Assembly: GCA_937892315.1 (NCBI GenBank)
Contig: CALAVF010000074.1
Span: forward strand, 1-8,972
DNA length: 8,972 bases
Source of the DNA: an uncultured Prevotellaceae bacterium
Lineage (GTDB): Bacteria; Bacteroidota; Bacteroidia; Bacteroidales; Bacteroidaceae
Direction: 5' to 3'
Numbering within the stretch: the stretch's first letter is position 1; each line of letters starts with the position of its first letter. Positions 1 through 6,199 of the stretch are shown piece after piece. Both the position numbers and the translations under genes were made by a program. Under the pieces are notes generated by a model. That model saw nothing but the letters and a program-made list of their open reading frames with translations, had not been told where the DNA came from and did no database searches.

Positions 1-158
1 CAGGCCGTTGCTTCGCATCATTTTCTTACCATGTTATTTTTTAATTGTTACTAAACTTAACCGTGGGAATTAATAGAACCCACCACAAGTTGCAGAGCCG
101 GTTTTTGTATGTGAAATTTGACAAAAAGCAGTGATTTTTGCTTTTTCTTAGGAAAAAG
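1..158. other. Left-edge intergenic region, no confident gene
   Basis: No gene is supported here. All three forward frames entering at base 1 hit a stop within about 75 bases, so at most a short tail of an upstream + gene could be present. On the - strand two adjacent ATG codons (19-21 and 16-18) open a frame that runs off the left edge as MMRSNGL. That could be the first codons of a divergent gene, but seven codons prove nothing. A TAAGTTTA sequence on the - strand (59-52) resembles a Bacteroidota -7 box with one mismatch, but no TTTG lies at the expected distance. A small inverted repeat GTGGG/CCCAC (63-67 with 79-83) is too short to interpret. Confidence 0.4.
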
Positions 159-190
159 TTTGGAGGAGAATTTTTTTTTTCCTAACTTTG
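159..190 (+). promoter_or_regulatory. Bacteroidota-type promoter with T10 tract in its spacer
   Basis: TTTG at 159-162 and TAACTTTG at 183-190 match the known Bacteroides/Prevotella consensus (TTTG at about -33 and TAnnTTTG at about -7) exactly, with a 20-base spacer close to the usual 19-20. Transcription should start near base 195, giving a leader of roughly 55-60 bases before the ATG at 253. Half of the spacer (171-180) is an uninterrupted run of ten T. Changes in that run would directly change the distance between the two promoter elements. Confidence 0.7.
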
Positions 191-252
191 CAGGCAACTT
201 TTACAGTGTGATAACTATCTACTTTTTTTATTAACTAATACATTAATTTTTT

Positions 253-2517
253 ATGAGAAAGAATCTACTGAAATCTATGGTTGCCCTGGCCGCTATGGTC
301 GGTTTGGGCACGATGAACACGTATGCCGACGAGGCAGGCGTTTCTCTCGACTTCGAGGACGAAGATGTGTCGATGTTTAGCATTTATGACGCTAACCGTA
401 TTTCTGTCACTGCCGTTGATAATGAAGCCAATGGGTCGAAGGTGGCTAACTTCACTTGCGGTAATGCGAATGCCATTGCTTTAGCAACATACGACATTAC
501 AGACATCACTTCACAGGCCGCCTCCGTCAAGTTCTCTTTCGACTTTAATATGGGCGAAGTTGCAGGCCAGCACAGAATTACCATCGGTGACGCAAAGGTG
601 CATACTGGTGCTGACGGTGGCTTTGTAGGAAAAAATTCTTGGGGGTATGGTTCGAAAGGTGCCATTTTCTATTTTGGTACAGAACGTGGCAAATTAAATG
701 GTTCTGCCAATGAAAACTATTTCAAGATTCTTGAAACGGCTTCTGCTGGTAGCCTTGATGAACTGACGTATAAGGCAAGCGACGTATTGGGCGTTTGGCT
801 GCATGCTGAAATTGAGGTTGATGTTGAGAACAAATCGGTGTCTTACACCATATCAAACGCCGCCGGCGAGATGTTCTCTGACAGCGACCTTCCCTGGGCC
901 AGTGATGCTGCTACGGGCTGCACGCAGTTCGATGTCTACTTTGGCAATACGGGTACTACGTTAATCGACAATCTGGTGATTACCTACGTGAAGAGTTCTG
1001 CTATATTTGCAGACTATAAGGTTCGCTATGTGGATGCCGAAGGTAACGACATAAAAGCAGCTGATGTACGCAATGCCAAGGCTGGTTCTTCTATTGAACT
1101 GCTGGCCGCAGACCAGAATTCTGTCTATAACGAAGACGGCACCAAGAAGTACATCTACGTGAGCGACAACAGTGCAGAGGTGACCATCGCTGAAGACGGC
1201 ACGACGGAGGTGCTGGTGACGTTCCGCGAGGCAGAAGTCTATTATGCTATCCTCAACTGTCTGATTGAAGGAACAACGACCCCTCTCGCTCAGCTCCGTG
1301 ACGATGACACACAGTGGTTCTTCGAGGGAGACACCTATAAGCTTTATCCTGCCCGTGCCTACAAGAACGCAGACGACGGTTTCTATTATACGGCAGATGC
1401 CACCTCATGGAATGGTATTACGTTCACGTTCCCCGGAAGTCTTTCCTCCAGAACGATGGATGGAAAGACCTTTTACATCGGAACGCAATATTACACGAAG
1501 GACGAGAGCCTCGTCTATTACTCTGACATAGAGCGTCTGGCACTTCCTTTAGAAGACGACGGCCTTGGCCAGCTCGAAGGCACAGTGAACAGCTGGTACA
1601 GCTTCTCGGGCAAATATTTCGATCGCTTCTCTGGCGCCCGCGGTATCCGTTTGGATGCTGACTCATACGTCTGGACAGAGCCTATTGCCGAGACCGATGG
1701 CATTTACGACATCGTCATCTACGGCCGTAATGACAGTGGCAGCGCTTCTCAGAGTGTAGTGCTCGGCTATCGTGATGGTGAAGGCAATGTGACGGATCTT
1801 GACATCACAGTGCCTGAGTTGCAATCTGCTGTCACTGGCAGTATCACTCTTCAGGCTGTGGAAATCCCCGCCAACTGCTCACTGGTCATCAAGAATGGTG
1901 GCAATGCCAGCCTTTATTCTCTCGACGACGTGAGGATCACGGCTACAGAGTTTGTAACCGTGTCGGTGGGTGAGGCTGGTGTTGCAACCCTCGTGAGCGA
2001 CAAGGCTCTTGACTTCACGGATGCAGAGATTACGGCTTACACGGCCGTTGCCGATATGGAGAACAGCGTCGTGAATCTGACCGCCATTGAGAAGGTGCCC
2101 GCCAACACCCCGGTGGTGATTATGGGTGCTGCCAATGCTTCGGCTAAGCTGATGGTTCCCTCCTCAACCTCTGCTGTAGGCACAAACAACCTGAAGGCTG
2201 GTGAAGACGCATCTGTTGAGACTGACGGCGAGGGTGTGACGAACTACATCCTGAACGCAGGCAGCCAGGGCGTAGGCTTCTACAAGGCTAACGGTAAGAA
2301 CGTTGCTCCCAACCATGCTTACCTCCAGGTGGCTGTTCCCGCTGAAGAGGCTTCAGCCCGTCTGCGCATCGTCATCGACGGTGAGGCCACAGGCATCAAG
2401 ACCATCGAGAATGTACAGCAGGTCATCGAAGGCTACTTCAGCCTCAGCGGACAGCGCGTGTCTAAGCCTACCAAGGGTCTGTACATTGTTAACGGCAAGA
2501 AAGTGCTGGTGAAGTAA
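253..2517 (+). CDS. Secreted multidomain lectin/adhesin-like protein with C-terminal sorting-type tail
   Basis: A 754-residue protein of unknown specific function, predicted to be exported. Residues 1-25 are a signal peptide (basic start MRKNLLK, hydrophobic core, AxA-like end TYADE). Residues about 28-250 are beta-rich and resemble a LamG/concanavalin-type jelly roll; the stretch includes GQHRITIGD, and DNLVITYV closes it. Residues about 252-325 look like a MucBP-type beta-grasp repeat: it opens VRYVDAEGNDIK and ends VLVTFREA. Residues about 470-564 resemble a carbohydrate-binding beta-sandwich ending SLDDVRITA. The last ~43 residues contain ATGIKTIEN, YFSLSGQRV and GLYIVNGKKVLVK, a tail typical of Bacteroidales secreted proteins and similar to type IX sorting domains. 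No catalytic motif was recognised. The ATG at 253 is chosen because the signal peptide follows at once and a canonical promoter precedes it. It appears monocistronic, with its own terminator. The domain names rest on visual pattern matching; export is the secure part. Confidence 0.85.
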   Translation: MRKNLLKSMVALAAMVGLGTMNTYADEAGVSLDFEDEDVSMFSIYDANRISVTAVDNEANGSKVANFTCGNANAIALATYDITDITSQAASVKFSFDFNMGEVAGQHRITIGDAKVHTGADGGFVGKNSWGYGSKGAIFYFGTERGKLNGSANENYFKILETASAGSLDELTYKASDVLGVWLHAEIEVDVENKSVSYTISNAAGEMFSDSDLPWASDAATGCTQFDVYFGNTGTTLIDNLVITYVKSSAIFADYKVRYVDAEGNDIKAADVRNAKAGSSIELLAADQNSVYNEDGTKKYIYVSDNSAEVTIAEDGTTEVLVTFREAEVYYAILNCLIEGTTTPLAQLRDDDTQWFFEGDTYKLYPARAYKNADDGFYYTADATSWNGITFTFPGSLSSRTMDGKTFYIGTQYYTKDESLVYYSDIERLALPLEDDGLGQLEGTVNSWYSFSGKYFDRFSGARGIRLDADSYVWTEPIAETDGIYDIVIYGRNDSGSASQSVVLGYRDGEGNVTDLDITVPELQSAVTGSITLQAVEIPANCSLVIKNGGNASLYSLDDVRITATEFVTVSVGEAGVATLVSDKALDFTDAEITAYTAVADMENSVVNLTAIEKVPANTPVVIMGAANASAKLMVPSSTSAVGTNNLKAGEDASVETDGEGVTNYILNAGSQGVGFYKANGKNVAPNHAYLQVAVPAEEASARLRIVIDGEATGIKTIENVQQVIEGYFSLSGQRVSKPTKGLYIVNGKKVLVK

Positions 2518-2543
2518 GCATTTCGGACATACATGAACAAGGG

Positions 2544-2590
2544 TGCACCGCTCGCAACCGTTGGGGTTGCAGGCGGTGCATCTTTTGTTT
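2544..2590 (+). terminator. Strong intrinsic terminator of the secreted-protein gene
   Basis: The arms 2544-2559 (TGCACCGC, TC, GCAACC) and 2565-2580 (GGTTGC, AG, GCGGTGCA) pair over 16 positions with one C-A mismatch and one T-G wobble, enclosing the loop GTTGG. TCTTTTGTTT follows directly. It lies 27 bases after the stop codon of the secreted protein, in the right orientation. On the opposite strand the hairpin is followed by CCCTTGTTC, a poorer U-tract, so it should act mainly on the + strand. Confidence 0.85.
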
Positions 2591-2630
2591 CAGATGGGTG
2601 TGCCTGTGGCTTCGTGGTCGGGGCTTCTTT

Positions 2631-2696
2631 TTGGTCAATTTGTACACACCGATTTTGGGGTTTCGTAGTTGGTCATTTTGTACGATTGGGGATTTC
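2631..2696. repeat. Diverged direct repeat, two copies, period 38 bp
   Basis: TTGGTCAATTTGTAC (2631-2645) recurs as TTGGTCATTTTGTAC (2669-2683), differing at one of 15 positions. Each is followed by a related block: GATTTTGGGGTTTC (2651-2664) after a 5-base insert in the first copy, and GATTGGGGATTTC (2684-2696) directly after the second. The repeat lies between the convergent genes, past the + strand terminator and just beyond the DUF3078 stop codon. It could be a remnant of a dispersed intergenic repeat or a local duplication. No function is visible. Confidence 0.6.
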
Positions 2697-2714
2697 CTGT
2701 TGGGAGGAAGGGCT

Positions 2715-4070
2715 TTAGAAGTTGTAGGCGAGCCCCAAGGTGAAATATTCGATAAACTGGAAATAGCCCAGGGTGTGGTCGTAATAGTCGCGGCTGCGGT
2801 TGTCGTCAAATCGCCAGAGGGTATAAACCTCGCTGGTGATGTACTTGTTGAACTGGAAAGAAAGAACATTCTCCATTTCGGATTCGGCATATTCGTAGGA
2901 GGTGAAGAAATAGCAGCGGCTTCGCCACGTGAGGTCTTTCACAATCTTGATTTGCGACTTAAATTCGATTTTAGAACCGAAGTCCTGCTGGAAGTTCTTG
3001 TCCCTCATGTTGTAAGAGCCGTGTATGGTCTCGTCGGGAGCACTGATGTATCGCATTTTGTAAGACAGCGGAAGCAAGGCGAGAGAGAAGGAATTGCCGT
3101 TTTTGAAGGTCGGCTTCCAGTCCATACCGATAGACACATAGACATCGAGCGGCGAGATGAACTTGGAGTAAGCACGGCGGTCGTTGCTCTTGTAGCCAGG
3201 CAGGAATTGAGAGTTGGCTTCTGCCGACACGGTATAATACCAATTCTTGGCTGCCTTGATGCCCAACTTGGAGGCAAGAAGAATCTTGTCGTTGTTAGTC
3301 AGATAACGGTGGCAGGAGTCGGAAGTGGCAGTGACGAAACCCAAGCGGAGGTCGAGTTTGTTATCCCACGTCACCTTCTTCTGGTCGTTGTAGTTGGCTT
3401 CCAGCACCAGGTTGGAGAGCAGCGTCACGTTGTTGTTACCTCCCTTGTACCAGTTCTCCGAGAAGTAGTTCTGAGTGAACTGCAAAGAAAACTTTCCGCT
3501 GGTTGCCCAAAAGTTGGGCTTCTCAATCTGAATCTCCACCTCCACATCGTCCACCACGTCAGCCACGTCCTTGATTTCATCCACCTTATCATAGATGGTC
3601 TGCAAGTCTTCTGCCTTCGCCCCCACAGCCGAGGCGGGAGAGACGATGTCCTCCGAGGCTATCTGCGAGTCATAATAATGGAAGATGTCAGGACGGGCAG
3701 CGTATGTGTCTGCCAACACATTGTCGATGCTGGCATTCAGTTGCTGGCGATAATCCATGCCTGCGGTGGTTGCCTGCTCGTTCTGCTGCCCAGGCAGGTT
3801 GTAGTTCAGCAGAAATTTGTCGGACATCGCCGAACCGTAGTACACCCCAGGCCCTACCATCCTATAAAGGTATGGCGACATGACGTTCTCGTTCTCCCCT
3901 GCCACATCGGTCGCCTTGCGGGCAGCCTGCGACAGTTCCTTCTTATATCGAGAGACGATGGATGATGCCGTCTTGGAGTACGCAGCAGCGGTTTTCGCAT
4001 TCTGGGCACCGACAGGGAGCAAGGTGAGAAAAAGCATCCCTGCCAACAAGAAATAGGAGTTTTTATTCAT
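2715..4070 (-). CDS. DUF3078 family outer membrane beta-barrel protein
   Basis: A 451-residue envelope protein. Residues 1-22 form a signal peptide (MNKNSYFLL, hydrophobic core, PVGA/Q). Residues 23-185 look mostly alpha-helical and polar, with an acidic stretch at about 160-182. The conserved DUF3078 block begins FWATSGKFSLQFTQ (187-200) and contains NWYKGG (206-211); alternating aromatic and polar beta-strands continue to the end. The protein finishes GLAYNF with a terminal Phe, as in many outer membrane barrels. The role of DUF3078 proteins is not established, so membrane location is the main inference. The start at 4070 is preferred over an in-frame ATG 24 bases upstream (4094), because the signal peptide begins at 4070 and the upstream ATG overlaps the predicted -7 box. 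It is convergent with the secreted-protein gene and divergent from the small basic peptide gene. No clear terminator of its own was seen, only a short TTCCT/AGGAA hairpin without a U-tract. Confidence 0.88.
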   Translation of the reverse strand: MNKNSYFLLAGMLFLTLLPVGAQNAKTAAAYSKTASSIVSRYKKELSQAARKATDVAGENENVMSPYLYRMVGPGVYYGSAMSDKFLLNYNLPGQQNEQATTAGMDYRQQLNASIDNVLADTYAARPDIFHYYDSQIASEDIVSPASAVGAKAEDLQTIYDKVDEIKDVADVVDDVEVEIQIEKPNFWATSGKFSLQFTQNYFSENWYKGGNNNVTLLSNLVLEANYNDQKKVTWDNKLDLRLGFVTATSDSCHRYLTNNDKILLASKLGIKAAKNWYYTVSAEANSQFLPGYKSNDRRAYSKFISPLDVYVSIGMDWKPTFKNGNSFSLALLPLSYKMRYISAPDETIHGSYNMRDKNFQQDFGSKIEFKSQIKIVKDLTWRSRCYFFTSYEYAESEMENVLSFQFNKYITSEVYTLWRFDDNRSRDYYDHTLGYFQFIEYFTLGLAYNF

Positions 4071-4091
4071 AACTTCATACAATATTTTTTG

Positions 4092-4099
4092 CAAATTTA
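4092..4099 (-). promoter_or_regulatory. Predicted -7 box of the DUF3078 gene
   Basis: Read on the - strand, 4099-4092 is TAAATTTG, a full match to the Bacteroidota TAnnTTTG box. It would give a short leader of roughly 15-20 bases before the ATG at 4070. No TTTG is present 19-20 bases upstream, so the -33 element is weak or absent, which lowers confidence. Confidence 0.45.
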
Positions 4100-4174
4100 G
4101 GTCTTTTTATCCATTATTCAGCATAACAGAGATAATTTCAGAGGTAAAAATTTCCTATATTCGATAAAAAGCAC

Positions 4175-4182
4175 TAAATTTG
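4175..4182 (+). promoter_or_regulatory. Predicted -7 box of the small basic peptide / rng unit
   Basis: TAAATTTG matches TAnnTTTG fully. About 20 bases upstream is TTTC (4151-4154), one base away from the TTTG consensus. The start of transcription would fall near 4187-4190, leaving a leader of about 80 bases before the ATG at 4268. It is the mirror image of the box at 4099-4092, so the two genes share one short divergent control region. Confidence 0.5.
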
Positions 4183-4216
4183 CACTCCGAATGAGTGTAC
4201 ATGACACACAGTCATG
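4181..4216 (+). promoter_or_regulatory. Two adjacent small inverted repeats at the start site and in the leader
   Basis: TGCACTC (4181-4187) pairs with GAGTGTA (4193-4199) around CGAAT, including one G-T wobble. CATGAC (4200-4205) pairs with GTCATG (4211-4216) around ACACA. The first overlaps the predicted transcription start and could be an operator. The second lies in the predicted leader and could fold in RNA. Autogenous leader control is common for ribosomal-protein genes, but here it is only a possibility. Confidence 0.35.
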
Positions 4217-4267
4217 CTCCAAACGATACAAATAACCAGATTATAAACAACTAAATTTTCAACAACT

Positions 4268-4357
4268 ATGCCAAACGGTAAGAAGAAGAAAAGACACAAG
4301 ATCTCTACTCACAAGCGTAAGAAGAGACTGAGAAAGAATCGTCATAAGAGCAAGTAG
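4268..4357 (+). CDS. 29-residue AURKAIP1/COX24-like basic peptide, probable ribosome-associated protein
   Basis: A tiny gene below usual length cut-offs: 29 codons, ATG at 4268, TAG at 4355. Nineteen of the 29 residues are basic (11 Lys, 5 Arg, 3 His). It begins MPNGKKKKRHKIS and ends KNRHKSK. I recognise this pattern from Bacteroidota proteins usually annotated as AURKAIP1/COX24 domain proteins, related to the C-terminal segment of the mitochondrial small-subunit protein mS38. The composition (Lys/Arg-rich, no acidic residues, no hydrophobic core) fits an RNA-embedded ribosomal extension peptide. The A-rich sequence before the ATG (TTTTCAACAACT) with no Shine-Dalgarno is normal for the phylum. 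The gene has a plausible promoter and leader. It sits 145 bases upstream of rng on the same strand, with a weak hairpin between. Ribosome binding is inferred from family and composition. Confidence 0.85.
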   Translation: MPNGKKKKRHKISTHKRKKRLRKNRHKSK

Positions 4358-4381
4358 AGTTGAGAAACTCGTTGTTTTTTT
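4357..4381 (+). terminator. Weak hairpin plus U-tract between the basic peptide gene and rng
   Basis: GAGTT (4357-4361) and AACTC (4366-4370) form a 5-bp stem closed by GAGA, a GNRA-type tetraloop. The flanking CAA (4351-4353) and TTG (4372-4374) can add three pairs across an internal loop. Seven T follow (4375-4381). The stem begins on the last base of the peptide's stop codon. It is short for a full terminator, so partial termination or an RNA-processing site that lowers rng relative to the peptide is more likely. No clear separate rng promoter was found in 4382-4502. Confidence 0.45.
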
Positions 4382-4502
4382 AAGACGGCAGAACAGAGAG
4401 CAGACCCTATAGATGAACCATCCCTGCCAAGGGGGTCACTATGCGGTTTGCTCTTTTTCTGTATCAGTAAAAACCAACCAAACCACACAAAGGCAAGCAA
4501 AA

Positions 4503-6077
4503 ATGACCAGCGAACTTATCATCGATGCTCAGCCGAAGGAAGTGACCATCGCCCTGCTCGAAGACCAGAAATTGGTCGAGTTTCAACGGGAAGGTCAAGA
4601 CAGCAAATATTCCGTAGGCAACATCTACGCCGGAAAAGTCAAAAAAATCATGCCGGCACTGAATGCATGTTGCGTCGATGTAGGTCATGAACGCGAAGCA
4701 TTTCTGCACTACCAAGATTTAGGCACACATTTTCTCTCTCTGGAGAAATATGTGAAGCAGGTGACAAGCGACCGCAGGAAACTTGCACCGATGGCGAAGG
4801 CTGTCAACCAAACAAAGTTGGAGAAATCAGGAAGCATTCAGGATGTGCTCGAACTGGGACAGGAGGTGATGGTACAAATCACCAAAGAACCCATCAACAC
4901 GAAAGGTCCTCGACTGACAGGCGAAATCTCCTTCGCAGGAAGATTTCTGGTTCTGATACCTTTTGACGAAAAGGTCAACGTCAGTTCAAAAATCAAATCG
5001 AAAGAAGAACGTGCACGCCTGAAGCAACTCATCCAGAGCATCAAGCCCCGAAACTTCGGAGTAATCGTTAGAACCGTGGCCGAGGGAAAGAGAGCCGCCG
5101 AACTCAACAACGAACTCGGTTTGCTCGTCGAGTCATGGAACGATTGCATTGGGAAGATTCAAAAAGCAACAAGTCTGCCAGTACTTGCACACGAAGAAAC
5201 TGGCCGAACCGTCTCCATGCTGCGTGACCTTTTCAACCCATCCTACGAGAGCATTCATGTGAACAGCGAGAATGTGTACAAAGAGGTGAAAAAATATGTC
5301 AGCCTGATAGCCCCCGAGTGTGAGTCCATCGTGAAACTCTACAAGGGTAATGTACCTATCTTCGACAACTTCGGAGTGACGAAGCAAATCAAGTCGGGAC
5401 TGGGACGAACGGTCAGTTACAAGCACGGTGCCTACCTCATCATCGAGCACACCGAGGCTCTTCACGTGGTGGATGTCAACTCTGGCAATCGCAACCGAGG
5501 AGTCGATAATCAGGAAGACAACGCCTTCGCTGTCAACCTCGGTGCAGCAGAGGAATTGGCACGCCAACTGCGTCTGCGAGACATGGGCGGCATCATCGTG
5601 GTCGATTTCATCGACATGGACAAGGCGGAACACCGCCAGAAACTCTACGAACACATGACAGAGTTGATGAAAAACGACCGTGCTAAACACAACATCCTGC
5701 CTCTGAGCAAGTTCGGCCTGATGCAAATCACTCGCCAGCGAGTACGTCCCGCCATGGATATGCACGTGGATGAGGTCTGCCCGACCTGCCTCGGAAAAGG
5801 GACGATTAAGTCATCCATCCTGTTCACCGACACACTCGAAAACAAAATCGACTACATTGTCAACAATCTTGGTCAGAAGAAGTTTAAACTCTATGTCAAT
5901 CCATACGTGGAAGCCTTCATCATGAAGGGTCTCGTCAGCCTCTATCTCAGATGGCAGATGAAGTATGGATTCGGATTCAGAATCATTCCAAGCCAGGAGT
6001 TGGGTTTCCTGCAATACAAATTTATCGACCCCAAAGGCAATGAAATCATCATGCTGGAGGAAATTGAAACCCGCTAA
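4503..6077 (+). CDS. rng: Ribonuclease G (Rne/Rng family endoribonuclease)
   Basis: A 524-residue cytoplasmic endoribonuclease of the RNase E/G family, which cleaves single-stranded AU-rich RNA with a 5'-monophosphate preference. In E. coli RNase G matures the 5' end of 16S rRNA and turns over some mRNAs. An S1-like RNA-binding region spans about residues 36-150 (VGNIYAGKVKKIMP, CCVDVGHEREAFLH, with the family's insertion). The DNase I-like catalytic part carries the two metal-binding aspartates, D324 in VVDVNSGN and D368 in IVVDFIDM. The zinc-link CPTCLGKG (C426, C429) supports dimer formation. The length fits RNase G rather than RNase E, since there is no long disordered degradosome scaffold. 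The start at 4503 (MTSELIID) is chosen because family homology begins there. An in-frame ATG at 4413 would add 30 residues with no family character. It probably shares a transcript with the small basic peptide gene upstream and ends before a strong bidirectional hairpin. Confidence 0.95.
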   Translation: MTSELIIDAQPKEVTIALLEDQKLVEFQREGQDSKYSVGNIYAGKVKKIMPALNACCVDVGHEREAFLHYQDLGTHFLSLEKYVKQVTSDRRKLAPMAKAVNQTKLEKSGSIQDVLELGQEVMVQITKEPINTKGPRLTGEISFAGRFLVLIPFDEKVNVSSKIKSKEERARLKQLIQSIKPRNFGVIVRTVAEGKRAAELNNELGLLVESWNDCIGKIQKATSLPVLAHEETGRTVSMLRDLFNPSYESIHVNSENVYKEVKKYVSLIAPECESIVKLYKGNVPIFDNFGVTKQIKSGLGRTVSYKHGAYLIIEHTEALHVVDVNSGNRNRGVDNQEDNAFAVNLGAAEELARQLRLRDMGGIIVVDFIDMDKAEHRQKLYEHMTELMKNDRAKHNILPLSKFGLMQITRQRVRPAMDMHVDEVCPTCLGKGTIKSSILFTDTLENKIDYIVNNLGQKKFKLYVNPYVEAFIMKGLVSLYLRWQMKYGFGFRIIPSQELGFLQYKFIDPKGNEIIMLEEIETR

Positions 6078-6126
6078 CCTGCTTTTCAAACGAGCAAACT
6101 TCGTAGTTTTTTGACTTACAACCAAC

Positions 6127-6167
6127 AAGAAGGGAGGGATTCACCGTGTGTGGATCCCTCCCTTCTT
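6127..6167. terminator. Bidirectional terminator between rng and the sensor kinase
   Basis: AAGAAGGGAGGGAT (6127-6140) and ATCCCTCCCTTCTT (6154-6167) are perfect reverse complements. The stem extends inward through TCAC/GTGG (one T-G wobble) to a 5-base loop CGTGT, giving 18 pairs in all. The A-rich and T-rich ends of the arms give U-rich 3' ends in both directions. It lies between convergent genes, 49 bases after the rng stop and 32 bases after the kinase stop, so it probably serves both. A weaker hairpin (AAACT/AGTTT, 6096-6109, then TTT) precedes it on the rng side. Confidence 0.9.
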
Positions 6168-6199
6168 ATTTCTCTCAAAAATTTATTATTGCCCAAAAA

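Noticed and set aside
1..21. Possible start of a divergent - strand gene at the left edge (MMRSNGL)
   Set aside because: Only seven codons are in the window and the upstream promoter match is imperfect, so it cannot be distinguished from chance.
2598..3965. A 455-codon open frame on the + strand, antisense to the DUF3078 gene
   Set aside because: It uses the same triplet boundaries as the real gene, so it stays open only because TTA, CTA and TCA codons are rare in the sense frame. Its translation has no signal peptide or recognisable family, while the - strand product is a clear DUF3078 protein.
4071..4094. Upstream ATG (4094) extending the DUF3078 protein by 8 residues
   Set aside because: It overlaps the predicted -7 box and would put MQKILYEV before an otherwise perfect signal peptide starting at 4070.
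4413..4502. In-frame upstream ATG that would extend RNase G by 30 residues
   Set aside because: The extension shows no resemblance to the RNase G family, whose proteins begin with sequences like MTSELIID. The A-rich stretch before 4503 fits a Bacteroidota start.
5133..5765. A 210-codon - strand open frame inside rng
   Set aside because: It lies wholly within the well-supported RNase G gene, covering the catalytic region, and its translation has no recognisable domain.
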